From assembly GCA_020635905.1 (NCBI GenBank), contig JACJYV010000002.1, forward strand, positions 496,001 through 560,000: DNA of 64,000 nt. Direction: 5' to 3'. Both the position numbers and the translations under genes were made by a program. Under the pieces are notes generated by a model. The model searched no databases and had not been told where the DNA came from. It saw nothing but the letters and a program-made list of their open reading frames with translations. This document shows positions 1-8,603 of the stretch, in pieces. Within the stretch, counting starts at the first letter, position 1, and each line of letters opens with the position of its first letter. Source of the stretch: Bacteroidia bacterium (GTDB lineage Bacteria > Bacteroidota > Bacteroidia > J057 > JADKCL01).

Positions 1-1
1 G

Positions 2-1174
2 ATGAACCGCACCCGTGAGTGGGTGCTCAGTCACCGCGACGGAAAAGGAAATTTCGTGGCTCCTACCCAGCATGACCTGCATTTCTCCAACCTTCAACTT
101 GGGGGCAGTCAGCAGGATATTACGAATTGCTACGTGCTGTTTGCCCTGGCCCGTTCTGGTTATCAGGATTTGGAAAGGGAGTTGAATTTTGCCCTGGAAA
201 ATGCCCGTGCAAATCAGGATCCCTATCAGGTGAGCCTGCTGGCCAATGCCTGTCTGGCGCTGGGATTGGAAACTGAAGCAAATGCAATGATCAGGATATT
301 GCTGAAAACCCAAAATAATGAAGGAAACTGGACCGGGAAAGTGGCCACCATGGTGGGTTCGACTGGAAAACCATTGGATATTGAGAGTACAGCGCTGGCT
401 TGTGTGGCTTTGATGAAGGGGAATAATCCCGATCATCGGGGGGCGATTGAATTGGGAATTCGATGGCTGCAAAAGGAACGCAATGGTTTTGGAGCCTATG
501 GCCCGACCCAAACCACGGTGCAGGCCATGGAGGCCATGACTGACTACAGCCTGTTTTCAAAGGCTGACCGCGAAGCGGGCAAGATAGAGTTGACCGTGAA
601 CGGGCAGGTGGTGGATGTGGTGGAATACTCTGCCTACCAGCGAAAGGCCATTGAGTTTGAGGATTGGTCCAAAAACCTGAAAGTGGGCAAAAACCGCATC
701 CGGGTGCGGTATCTGGGAACCAAAAAGGCGTTGCCTTTTGCTTTGGGAATATCCTGGCAGACCAATCTTCCCACCAGTGCCGCGAATCTTCCGCTGACTT
801 TGGATACCCGCCTCTCTGCCACCACGGCTAAAGTGGGTGAAACGGTGCGCCTGACCGCCACCCTCAAAAATCAGGAAAACAGCAGACTTGGCTGTCCCAT
901 TGCCCTGATTGGTATTCCTGGCGGCCTGTCCGTACAGGACTGGCAGTTGAAAGAGCTGAAGGAAAAAGGCCAGTTTGATTTTTATGAGCTGAAGGGCCAG
1001 TATGTGATTTTGTATTACGAATACATGGAAGGCCGCAAGGTGGAGGAAATCAACCTGGATCTGAAGGCCGAAGTGCCCGGACAGTTTGAGGCGCCTGCTT
1101 CTTCTGCCTATCCCTACTATAACGACACGGAAAAGGATTGGGCCAGTGCGGGAAAAATTGTGGTGAATCCTTAG
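2..1174 (+). CDS. Alpha-2-macroglobulin family protein, C-terminal part (5' end outside window)
   Basis: The visible 390 residues match the C-terminal part of bacterial alpha-2-macroglobulins, large envelope proteins that trap proteases. The first about 200 residues are an alpha/alpha-toroid segment like the thioester domain, with repeated helical pairs such as DITNCYVLFALARSG and IESTALACVALMKG. The rest is beta-rich, like the receptor-binding domain. The reading frame is open from the window edge, so the Met at base 2 is almost certainly internal and the true start lies upstream. The thioester CxEQ motif is not in the visible part. Bacteroidota commonly encode such proteins with a TonB or penicillin-binding partner, but the upstream neighbour cannot be seen. 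The family call is firm; the exact subtype is not. Confidence 0.8.
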   Translation: MNRTREWVLSHRDGKGNFVAPTQHDLHFSNLQLGGSQQDITNCYVLFALARSGYQDLERELNFALENARANQDPYQVSLLANACLALGLETEANAMIRILLKTQNNEGNWTGKVATMVGSTGKPLDIESTALACVALMKGNNPDHRGAIELGIRWLQKERNGFGAYGPTQTTVQAMEAMTDYSLFSKADREAGKIELTVNGQVVDVVEYSAYQRKAIEFEDWSKNLKVGKNRIRVRYLGTKKALPFALGISWQTNLPTSAANLPLTLDTRLSATTAKVGETVRLTATLKNQENSRLGCPIALIGIPGGLSVQDWQLKELKEKGQFDFYELKGQYVILYYEYMEGRKVEEINLDLKAEVPGQFEAPASSAYPYYNDTEKDWASAGKIVVNP

Positions 1175-1242
1175 TCGCAGGAAAGGATGTGGAGAGTCTG
1201 GAGTCATAGTTACGCAAAGAACGCAAAGATATTTTGGGCCCT

Positions 1243-1258
1243 CCCGAACGCTTTCGGG
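1243..1258. repeat. Short REP-like hairpin CCCGAA-CGCT-TTCGGG
   Basis: A perfect 6-bp inverted repeat with a 4-nt loop lies in the 3' region of the alpha-2-macroglobulin gene. It is followed by AAAG-rich sequence similar to that at 8.4, 9.2 and 63 kb. It has no T-run, so it is more likely a REP-type palindrome than a terminator. Confidence 0.4.
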
Positions 1259-1276
1259 ATTACGTTGGGTGAGGTT

Positions 1277-1377
1277 GCAAAGTGCGCAAAGCGAAACGGT
1301 TCATTTTCATCTTGCTTAGCGATCTTTGCTCTCTTCAACCTACGAAATGCGGATAACTGAGGCTTTGCGCACTTTGC
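1277..1377. repeat. 101-bp segment bounded by a perfect 16-bp inverted repeat
   Basis: GCAAAGTGCGCAAAGC at 1277-1292 is repeated exactly in inverted orientation at 1362-1377. The 69 bp between them have no convincing reading frame. The arms resemble the AAAG-type intergenic repeats elsewhere in the window. The segment could fold as a long hairpin in RNA or be the trace of two head-to-head repeat copies. Confidence 0.55.
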
Positions 1378-1468
1378 GAGACTCAAAAACACTTAGGCTG
1401 AAGCTTAAATGAGGGAAAAGGATTTCCCGAAAAGTGAAACGAAGAACCATTTTAAATATCTTGTTTTC

Positions 1469-1509
1469 GAAGGCCAGCTATTTTGCCCCCCTGCTGGCCT
1501 TCTTTTTTT
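1469..1509 (+). terminator. Strong intrinsic terminator
   Basis: A perfect 10-bp stem GAAGGCCAGC / GCTGGCCTTC with a 14-nt loop is followed by seven T residues. It lies about 300 bp beyond the alpha-2-macroglobulin stop codon. The transcript therefore has either a long structured 3' UTR or a separate small RNA ending here. The rest of the gap (1510-1739) holds TTAACAATTAACAA-type and GACTAACGACTC-type simple repeats and no gene. Confidence 0.8.
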
Positions 1510-1739
1510 GCCCGTATAGGGCGGATTTTTTCACGGCGGGGGACATTTGGGCTGTGGGGATGATCAAAAGACGGATCCCAATGTTCAATTAACAAATGGC
1601 AGTTAACAATTAACAATTTTGGAATTTCTGAGTGAGACCCGTTCACCCTTGATTTTAAAGGTCCCTTATGTTATTGGACATTTTTCCAAAAATCCAATCT
1701 TATTCTAATCTCTCACTTCTCAGGACTAACGACTCAAGA

Positions 1740-3872
1740 CTATTGACTATACCCCAGCAAATCGAGCAGCCAGGCGTATTCCAGGGCCACCAGTTTGAGG
1801 CGGCTGAAACGGCCGGCTTTGCCGCTGTGCCCCGATTCCATGTCGCAATGGAAAAGCAACTGATTGTGGTCCGTTTTCATTTCGCGGAGTTTGGCCACGT
1901 ACTTGGCGGGTTCCCAGTACTGCACCTGAGAATCTGTATAGCCCGTGGTAACCAGCATGTTAGGATAATCCTGGGCTTTGATCTGGTCGTAGGGCGAGTA
2001 GGACTTGATGTAGTCGTAATATTCTTTGTCATTGGGATTGCCCCACTCTGAGTATTCGCCTGTGGTGAGCGGGATGCTGGTATCGAGCATGGTGGTGACG
2101 ACATCCACAAAAGGCACGGCCGAAAGTACGCCTTTGAACAGGTCTGGTCGTAGATTGCAAATGGCACCCATGAGGAGTCCGCCCGCGCTGCCGCCTGAGA
2201 CGATCATTTTTTCGCGGGAGGTGTATTTTTCATCTTCGAGGTATTCGGCACAGGCGATAAAGTCGGTGAAAGTGTTGATTTTGTTGAGCATGCGGCCCTG
2301 TTCATACCAGAAGCGTCCCATTTCCTGTCCGCCGCGAATGTGGGCAATGGCGTAGCTGAAGCCGCGGTCGAGCAGGCTGAGGCGTACAGAACTGAATACG
2401 GGATCGTAGCTGTAACCGTAGGAACCGTAACCTGTGAGAAACATGGGTTGGGATCCGTCGCGTTTGAAGCCTTTTTTGTACACGAGGGAGATGGGCACCT
2501 CCGTGCCGTCGCTGGCTTTGGCCCAGAGCCGCTCAGACTGGTAGTTGGCGGGATCGAAATCGCCGAGCACTTCCGTACGCTTGAGCAAGGTCTGGGTCTT
2601 GCTGTTCATGTCGTAGTCGTAAACGGAGGTGGGAGTGGTGAGCGAATTATAGGAAAAGCGCAGGATACTGGTTTTGAAATCGGGATTGGCGTCGAACTCG
2701 ATGGAGTAAACAGGCTCGTCGAAGCGGATGTAATGATCTGAGCCCGTGGTCTGGTTCATGATGCGAAAAGAGGTCTGGGCGCGGCTGCGCTCTTCGAGCA
2801 CCAGGTGGTCTGAAAATACCTGGATGCCTTCCAGCAGGGTGTGGGGACGGTGGGCCACCACTTCTTTCCAGTTTTCTTTGCCCGTAGCGTTGACCGGGGT
2901 TTCCATGAGGCGGAAATTTTTGGCTTCCCAGTTGGTCACGATGTAGAATTTGTCTTCGAAATGGGAGACGGCGTACTCGTGGTTGTCTTCGCGGGGCAGA
3001 ATGATGCGGAAATCCCCGTTGGGTTTTTTGGAATCGAGTACGCGGTACTCAGTCGAATTGGTTGAATGGCAACCAATCATGATGTATTCCTTGGATTTGG
3101 AGCGGGTGACGAAGGTGGAGAAGGTCTCGTCTGCCTCGTGAAACACTTCCACATCCTGCTCTGCGGGGGTACCCAGGGTGTGACGGAAGATTTTGTAGGA
3201 GCGGAGGGCGTCGTCTTTCTGGGAATAGAAAATGGTTTTGTTGTCGGCGGCCCAGGCGAATGCTCCCGTGGTATTGGGGACTTCGTCGGCCAGGAAGTCG
3301 CCTGTTTCCAGGTTGCGGAAGCGAAGCGAATACTGGCGACGCCCGGTGATGTCCTGGCCGAAGGCCAGGATGTTTTGTTCGAAGGAAACTGCCAACCCAA
3401 CAGCAGCGTAGTAATCGTGACCTTCGGCCAATTCGTTGACATTCAAAATAATATCTTCTGCTGCTTCAAGGCTTTCTTTTTTGCGGCAGTAGATGGGATA
3501 TTCTTTGCCCTCCTCGAAACGGCTGTAGTAAAAATAGTCGTCGAGGCGGTAGGGTACGGACAGGTCGGTCTGCTTGATGCGGGCCACCATTTCGTTGTAC
3601 AGGTCTTCCTGAAACTGTTTGGTGTGGGCCATCTGGGCATCGCAGTAGGCATTTTCCTGGTTGAGAGCCTCAATGACGGCGGGAGCATCCCGTTCGTTCA
3701 TCCAGTAATAATTGTCGATGCGGGTATCTCCGTGGATGGTGAGTTCCTTTGGAATTTTGTTGGCTACGGGAGCGGACATGCGTTCTGATTTTGGGTTACA
3801 GGAGTGCAAAAAAACAAAACTCCCCAATACGATGAAAGGGGATAGGAGGCGGTATAGTAAATGTTTTTCCAC
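1740..3872 (-). CDS. Prolyl oligopeptidase family (S9A, oligopeptidase B-like) lipoprotein
   Basis: This is a serine peptidase of about 710 residues that cleaves short peptides after basic or prolyl residues. The C-terminal alpha/beta hydrolase domain shows the GGSAGG nucleophile elbow (Ser about 562) and the catalytic His in GHSGKAGRFSR (about 682). The N-terminal half has the beta-propeller pattern of the family, and the opening IDNYYWMNERDAP segment is typical of oligopeptidase B. I chose the GTG at 3872 because it gives a lipoprotein signal, hydrophobic LLSPFIVLGSFVF followed by the lipobox LHSC. An ATG further upstream would overlap the alkB gene, and the next ATG (3779) would delete the signal. 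The product is thus probably a periplasmic or outer-membrane lipoprotein. It lies about 100 bp downstream of alkB on the same strand. Confidence 0.88.
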   Translation of the reverse strand: MEKHLLYRLLSPFIVLGSFVFLHSCNPKSERMSAPVANKIPKELTIHGDTRIDNYYWMNERDAPAVIEALNQENAYCDAQMAHTKQFQEDLYNEMVARIKQTDLSVPYRLDDYFYYSRFEEGKEYPIYCRKKESLEAAEDIILNVNELAEGHDYYAAVGLAVSFEQNILAFGQDITGRRQYSLRFRNLETGDFLADEVPNTTGAFAWAADNKTIFYSQKDDALRSYKIFRHTLGTPAEQDVEVFHEADETFSTFVTRSKSKEYIMIGCHSTNSTEYRVLDSKKPNGDFRIILPREDNHEYAVSHFEDKFYIVTNWEAKNFRLMETPVNATGKENWKEVVAHRPHTLLEGIQVFSDHLVLEERSRAQTSFRIMNQTTGSDHYIRFDEPVYSIEFDANPDFKTSILRFSYNSLTTPTSVYDYDMNSKTQTLLKRTEVLGDFDPANYQSERLWAKASDGTEVPISLVYKKGFKRDGSQPMFLTGYGSYGYSYDPVFSSVRLSLLDRGFSYAIAHIRGGQEMGRFWYEQGRMLNKINTFTDFIACAEYLEDEKYTSREKMIVSGGSAGGLLMGAICNLRPDLFKGVLSAVPFVDVVTTMLDTSIPLTTGEYSEWGNPNDKEYYDYIKSYSPYDQIKAQDYPNMLVTTGYTDSQVQYWEPAKYVAKLREMKTDHNQLLFHCDMESGHSGKAGRFSRLKLVALEYAWLLDLLGYSQ

Positions 3873-3973
3873 AGATTTGGATTTGTTCTGGGGGAAGTAC
3901 GGGTTTTTTGGGAAATGTTCCGAAGAATTTCGTGCTATTTTGGAAGGTGGGGTGAAGTTTAAGGACGGAGATT

Positions 3974-5056
3974 TTAGGCAAGGGCCAGGCTGGCTTCGGG
4001 GTTTTCTTTTTTGTATTTGTCGATCTGGCGGTGCATGACGTAGAACCACAAGGGGGGCAGGAGGGAAAGGAGTACCATGCCAGGATAGCCGGTGGGCATC
4101 TGGGGGGCATCTTCGAAATGGCGGAGGACCTGGTAGGGGCGGGATGCCCGGAAATGGTGGTCGGAATGGCGGCTCAGTTCGAATAAGATCATGCGACCCA
4201 GGATGTGGTTGCTGTTCCAGGAATGGCAGGGCTTGACCGTTTCGTAGTATTTTCCATCCACTTTCTGGCGCTGCAGGCCGTAATGCTCAATGTAATTGAC
4301 CGTTTCGAGCAGGAGGAAGCCCATGACGGCGGCGGCAACAAAATACAGCATGGTCATGAGGTTGAAGGCCAGGTAAACCGCGAGGATGGCCCCGGCCTGG
4401 ATCAGGTGGTACCAGATCATTTCGTTGTGGAGGGACAGAAAGGCATGGCCTTTCTTTTTCAAACGGGCGGCTTCCAGCCGCCAGGCAGAAATGTAGCTGT
4501 TGACCACGGAGCGAAACCAGAAGGTGTACACAATCTCACCCCGCCGCGAAGAGGCGGGATCTTCGGGGGTGGATACATTTTTGTGGTGCCCGCGGTTGTG
4601 CTCAATGAAAAAATGCATGTAGAGGGTGGTCAGGAGCATGGATTTGGACAAAAACTGCTCGAACCTGGTGTTTCTGTGGCCCAGTTCATGGGCCACATTG
4701 ATGGCGATGGCTCCGCATATCGTGCCCATGGCCAGTACCCGGCCCGCAAGTTCCCAGCTTTGCAACCCCTCCTGGTTGATTGAAAAGAAAAACAAAATGA
4801 GCAACCCAAACTGGGCTGGCACCAGTGACCAGATCATCAGATCGTACAATTTGTCTTTGCGCACGATCTCTTCCTCCACCTTGCTCAGGTTATCCGTATT
4901 CGCAGGCAGAAAAAATTCCACCGCGACCACTACCCCAAACACATAAATGATCCCCGACCAGGTCCACCAGCCATCCAGCAAAAAGGAAGTAAGGCCCACG
5001 GCGATGCCCGTGTAAACCATGAGGTATTTGAAGGGACGGAGGGCGAGGTTTTTCAT
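3974..5056 (-). CDS. alkB: AlkB-type membrane di-iron alkane 1-monooxygenase / fatty acid desaturase superfamily
   Basis: This 360-residue integral membrane protein carries the complete histidine set of alkane hydroxylases: HELGH (123-127), EHNRGHHKNV (152-161), the NYIEHYG motif (254-260) and LSRHSDHH (294-301). AlkB enzymes insert one oxygen atom at the terminal carbon of n-alkanes using a di-iron centre, with electrons from rubredoxin. Several hydrophobic helices flank the motifs (about 10-28, 34-50, 78-92, 222-250 and near the C-terminus). The length is slightly below the 400 residues of Pseudomonas AlkB. No rubredoxin or rubredoxin reductase gene is nearby, so the electron donor must be encoded elsewhere. 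A related substrate, such as a fatty acid or xylene-like compound, cannot be excluded from sequence alone. Confidence 0.88.
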   Translation of the reverse strand: MKNLALRPFKYLMVYTGIAVGLTSFLLDGWWTWSGIIYVFGVVVAVEFFLPANTDNLSKVEEEIVRKDKLYDLMIWSLVPAQFGLLILFFFSINQEGLQSWELAGRVLAMGTICGAIAINVAHELGHRNTRFEQFLSKSMLLTTLYMHFFIEHNRGHHKNVSTPEDPASSRRGEIVYTFWFRSVVNSYISAWRLEAARLKKKGHAFLSLHNEMIWYHLIQAGAILAVYLAFNLMTMLYFVAAAVMGFLLLETVNYIEHYGLQRQKVDGKYYETVKPCHSWNSNHILGRMILFELSRHSDHHFRASRPYQVLRHFEDAPQMPTGYPGMVLLSLLPPLWFYVMHRQIDKYKKENPEASLALA

Positions 5057-5061
5057 TTAGT

Positions 5062-5140
5062 CAGATGTTAGATTTTTAGATTTTAGATAATTAGATAAAT
5101 GTTAGAGAGGACTCGTTAGAAGTTAGTCCTTAGTCGTGAG
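5062..5140. repeat. TTAGA-rich and GACTAACGACTC-type simple repeat block
   Basis: The block consists of degenerate units such as GATGTTAGATTTTTAGATTT followed by GTTAGAAGTTAGTCCTTAGTC. The same kinds of unit recur at 43631-43700 and, inverted, at 5355-5392 (ATCTAAAATCTCACAATC) and 1713-1747. It fills much of the 386-bp gap between alkB and the sigma factor. The remainder of that gap holds a palindrome at 5149 and AT-rich sequence without a gene. Confidence 0.6.
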
Positions 5141-5148
5141 TTTTGTTT

Positions 5149-5176
5149 GTAGGGCTACGACATGTCGTAGCCTTAC
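5149..5176. repeat. REP-like 20-bp palindrome, GGNNNNGAC-NN-GTCNNNNCC type
   Basis: The core GGCTACGAC-AT-GTCGTAGCC has perfect 9-bp arms and extends outward into GTAG/TTAC with one mismatch. Two other copies of the same architecture, with different but still complementary arm bases, occur at 9246 and 9344. No T-run follows. Confidence 0.65.
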
Positions 5177-5442
5177 AATTTGAGGGTACTATTCCAGGTC
5201 ATGCCTGTTTTTTTCCTCCTTGATTCCCTGATGACGCATTATCTTTAGGATCAGAGTTTAAAATACAAAAAATTCTGAAAAATTTGGCAAAAGGGCTTGA
5301 ATGGGCAAACGCCACAATTGGGTGAGACAAGGGATTCCAGGTCTGCGCTATATCTGTCATCTAAAATCTCACAATCTATTTTCTAACCAAAGCAACCCTT
5401 TTCAGACTTTGTGCATTTATGGGTAAAAAGGCACCCTGATAT

Positions 5443-6030
5443 TTGCCAGCTGTGATTGAAGAACATCTCATAAAAAAATGCCGCAAGCAGGACCGCCAGG
5501 CCCAGAAAGCTCTCTATGAGCATTTTGAAGCCCGGATGTTCAGGTTATGCTTCAGGTACCTCAACCAGCAACAAGACACCGAGGATGTGTTGTTGGCTGG
5601 ATTCCTCAAAGTATTCAGCGCGTTGGATACTTTCGACTACCGGGGCCCCGGTAGTCTGGAGGCCTGGATCAGCCGCATCATGGTCAACGAATCGTTGATG
5701 GCCCTGCGCAGGCAAAAGCGCCTGCGATTTGAAGAAGGCGGCGCACCCCTGCCCGAACAAGCCAGCCAGCACCGTACAGATGGTCCGCTGAACGCGGAAG
5801 ACATCTACAACCTGATCCGGGCCCTGCCCGATGGCTACCGCACGGTTTTCAACCTGTATGCCATTGAAGGGTATAAGCACGAGGAAATCGCCGACCAGCT
5901 CGGGATCAGCCCCGGCACTTCCAAATCACAGCTGAGCAAAGCCAGAGCCTTACTCCAAGAATGGTTAAGTCAAAACGGAATTCATCATGAAAACGAATAT
6001 AGATTCATTCATAAAGGAACAGATTGCTGA
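5443..6030 (+). CDS. ECF-type RNA polymerase sigma-70 factor
   Basis: The 195-residue product has sigma region 2 (about residues 20-85, with the DTEDVLLAGFLKVFSALDTF helix) and region 4 (about 128-185). The region 4 helix-turn-helix reads GYKHEEIADQLGISPGTSKSQLS. Extracytoplasmic function sigma factors redirect RNA polymerase to envelope or stress genes. An in-frame ATG at 5419 is cut off by a TGA at 5437, so translation must begin at the TTG at 5443 or the GTG at 5452. The 3' end overlaps the next gene by 44 bp. That gene encodes a membrane-anchored protein in the usual place of an anti-sigma factor, so the two are probably functionally linked. Confidence 0.9.
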   Translation: MPAVIEEHLIKKCRKQDRQAQKALYEHFEARMFRLCFRYLNQQQDTEDVLLAGFLKVFSALDTFDYRGPGSLEAWISRIMVNESLMALRRQKRLRFEEGGAPLPEQASQHRTDGPLNAEDIYNLIRALPDGYRTVFNLYAIEGYKHEEIADQLGISPGTSKSQLSKARALLQEWLSQNGIHHENEYRFIHKGTDC

Positions 6031-8332
6031 ACTGGAGGGAGTGCCCGCCGGAATTGAGCGCAACCGTTCCCACACCTGGGACCGCATCCAGCAGGAGCTG
6101 GATCAAAAACCTGCCCGCCGCCCGTTGTGGGGCTGGATGGCCGCCGCTGGTCTGGCCCTGCTTGCCACACTTTCTTTCCTGCTGGTACAAAGGCAGGAAC
6201 CCGTTAACCTGGCCATCAACTATTCCACGGGAGACTCTCTGGTGGTTTTTACCCAAACCCAAAATCCTCAACCCATTCAACAGGAACAAACCCTGCGCAA
6301 CCAGGATCAGAAACAAAATGAGCCTTTCCTAACGGAAAAATCTCTGGATAGAGGTAAGGGAATTATGCCCCAGGTCAGCCAGAGCGACCAATCCACCCTT
6401 TTCAGGAATTTAAAAGGCAGGTCTGATCAACAGTACATTCAGAATAATACGGTGGGAAAACTGGGTGAGCAAATGCACCTGAATACCAAATGGGAATCTT
6501 CCAATTTCGCCTTTCAGGATCAGGTCACCAGCGGAACCACTCTTTCATCCAACCAAAGCTTCTCCTCCGTAAATAGCACAGTGTCTGTGCCAAACGGGCA
6601 AAGTGGCGCCTATACCTATCAATGGTCGCCCAACACTTCGGGGGTAATCCTCCCGTCCAGCGGCACCTATCAGGTAGGTGTGATCACGGGCGGCACCCCG
6701 GCTGAATATGGAGATTTGACGGGGGGTGTGGTTTCAATGAATGTAATTGGAAACGGGGTAAAAACCAATCAATCCGAACCTGTTGGCCTTGGATTAACCA
6801 CCCCCTCTACAGTAACCGTAGATGGGAATCTGGTTGCGCTCTTTTCAAATGACGGTGAAAAAGCCAAACAAAAGCAAGGCTGGGAGGACCCCAACGCAGT
6901 GGAAGAATACGCTCCCATTTACGAAAATTCTTTTCTGGCTGTTCAGCAGGAGCCGCTCAGCACTTTCTCAATCGACGTGGACCGCGCTTCTTACGCCAAT
7001 ATGCGCCGCTTTCTCAACAGCAATCAGCTTCCCGCCCCGGACGTGATCCGTATCGAGGAAATGGTGAATTATTTTCATTACGATTATAAAGAACCCAAAG
7101 ATCAGCACCCGTTCAACGTGATCACCGAGGTGTCCACCTGTCCCTGGCAACCCGACCACCGCCTGGTGCATATCGGTCTGCAGGGCAAAAAAATCCAGAC
7201 CGATAATCTGCCCGCCACCAACCTGGTTTTCCTGATTGATGTGAGCGGTTCGATGGACTCAGAAGATAAACTGGGTCTGCTCAAACAATCCTTTACCCTG
7301 CTGACCGAGCAATTGCGCAAACAGGACCGGGTGGCCATGGTGGTGTATGCAGGAGCGGCCGGTGTGGTGCTACCCTCTACTCCGGGCGACCAAAAGGAAA
7401 CTATTCTCAATGCCCTGAATAACCTGACCGCGGGTGGCTCGACCGCAGGAGGCGCCGGGATCGAACTGGCCTATAAAATTGCCAAAGACAATTTTATCCC
7501 TGGAGGCAATAACCGCATCGTACTGGCCACTGACGGCGATTTTAACGTGGGAATCAACAGCGAATCCGGCCTGGAAGATCTGATCGTGCAGAAGCGCAAA
7601 GGCGGGGTTTTCCTTTCCGTGCTGGGTTTTGGGATGGGCAATTATAAGGATTCCAAAATGGAAATCCTGGCCGACAAGGGTAACGGCAATTATGCCTACA
7701 TCGACGGATTGATGGAAGCCCAAAAAACCCTGGTGAGTGAGTTTGGGGGCACCATGTTTGCCATCGCCAAGGACGTGAAACTGCAGATTGAGTTTAATCC
7801 TGCCCAGGTCAAGGGCTATCGCCTGATCGGCTACGAAAACCGGGCTCTGCGCAACGAAGATTTCGCCAACGACAAGATCGATGCAGGCGAACTGGGGGAA
7901 GGGCATACCGTTACCGCTCTTTATGAGATCATTCCTGCGGGCTCAAAGGAAGAAATTCCGGGCTTCGAGCCCCTGAAATATCAAAGCCAGCAAAACTGGG
8001 GCAATTCTTCCGACGAAATGCTGACCGTGAAACTGCGCTACAAAAAACCCGACGGCGAGAAAAGCATTCTCCTGGCTCATGAACTGGTGGATGACAAGCA
8101 AGGTATCATCCAGAGTTCCAACAACTTCCGCTGGTCGGCTGCGGTGGCTTCCTTTGGGATGGTGCTGCGGGGCTCGGCTCACAAAGGGCAAAGCAATTGC
8201 GACCTGGTGCTGAAGCTGGCGCAAAGCGCTGCGGGCAAGGATGCTGAGGGCTACCGGGCGGAATTTATCACCCTGGTGCAGAAGGCAAAGTTGCTGATGG
8301 AGTTGAAAAATGTGGAGGTGAGGGATAAATAG
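5987..8332 (+). CDS. Membrane-anchored von Willebrand factor A protein (YfbK-like), possible anti-sigma partner
   Basis: The 781-residue protein begins with a short cytoplasmic segment containing HTWDRIQQELDQ and one membrane helix (about 47-67). This layout is typical of anti-sigma factors. A low-complexity spacer follows, then a VWA-associated N-terminal domain (about 315-405). The VWA domain has a MIDAS motif DVSGSMD (about 418-424) and ATDGDFNVG. The C-terminal domain is YfbK-like. Residues 231-253 (GVITGGTPAEYGDLTGGVV and on) resemble the plug segment of TonB-dependent receptors. The gene starts inside the sigma-factor gene, which suggests translational coupling. An anti-sigma role is an inference from the layout; ligand-binding activity of the VWA domain is unknown. 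Confidence 0.85.
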   Translation: MKTNIDSFIKEQIAELEGVPAGIERNRSHTWDRIQQELDQKPARRPLWGWMAAAGLALLATLSFLLVQRQEPVNLAINYSTGDSLVVFTQTQNPQPIQQEQTLRNQDQKQNEPFLTEKSLDRGKGIMPQVSQSDQSTLFRNLKGRSDQQYIQNNTVGKLGEQMHLNTKWESSNFAFQDQVTSGTTLSSNQSFSSVNSTVSVPNGQSGAYTYQWSPNTSGVILPSSGTYQVGVITGGTPAEYGDLTGGVVSMNVIGNGVKTNQSEPVGLGLTTPSTVTVDGNLVALFSNDGEKAKQKQGWEDPNAVEEYAPIYENSFLAVQQEPLSTFSIDVDRASYANMRRFLNSNQLPAPDVIRIEEMVNYFHYDYKEPKDQHPFNVITEVSTCPWQPDHRLVHIGLQGKKIQTDNLPATNLVFLIDVSGSMDSEDKLGLLKQSFTLLTEQLRKQDRVAMVVYAGAAGVVLPSTPGDQKETILNALNNLTAGGSTAGGAGIELAYKIAKDNFIPGGNNRIVLATDGDFNVGINSESGLEDLIVQKRKGGVFLSVLGFGMGNYKDSKMEILADKGNGNYAYIDGLMEAQKTLVSEFGGTMFAIAKDVKLQIEFNPAQVKGYRLIGYENRALRNEDFANDKIDAGELGEGHTVTALYEIIPAGSKEEIPGFEPLKYQSQQNWGNSSDEMLTVKLRYKKPDGEKSILLAHELVDDKQGIIQSSNNFRWSAAVASFGMVLRGSAHKGQSNCDLVLKLAQSAAGKDAEGYRAEFITLVQKAKLLMELKNVEVRDK

Positions 8333-8340
8333 GTGGTGGT

Positions 8341-8545
8341 TTTTTTAAACACAGAGGCACAGAGTCAATAGGAGTGGTTAGGAGGTTTTGAGGGGGATTG
8401 GGAAGCTTCCGCTTCTTAAGGTGGTTTTAACACAAAGTGCTCAAAGGTTCGCGAAGGACACAGAGGTTTTTCGATGGGAAGCTTCCGCTTTTGGGGAGCT
8501 CTTAACAAGAACACAAAGACCATTTAGCCTTTTGCTTGCGGGTCG
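8341..8545. repeat. AAAG/ACACAG-rich intergenic repeat cluster, copy 1
   Basis: The first about 49 bp (AAACACAGAGGCACAGAG and on) recur almost unchanged at 63070-63118, 55 kb away. They are followed by units of the form GGGAAGCTTCCGCTT plus TTTTAACACAAAG. The same composite units occur at 9.2-9.45 kb and 63.07-63.4 kb. No gene is seen here. Confidence 0.7.
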
Positions 8546-8549
8546 CAGC

Positions 8550-8590
8550 AAAAAAGAAAAGCCTCCCGAAGGGGAGGCCTTTTCTTTTTA
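8550..8590. terminator. Bidirectional intrinsic terminator
   Basis: GCCTCCC-GAA-GGGGAGGC-type stem (AAAAGGCCTCCCC on the other strand) with an A-run on the left and a T-run on the right lies between two convergent genes. It can serve both the VWA gene and the secreted-protein gene on the minus strand. Confidence 0.85.
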
Positions 8591-8603
8591 AGGGTAGGAA
8601 GAA

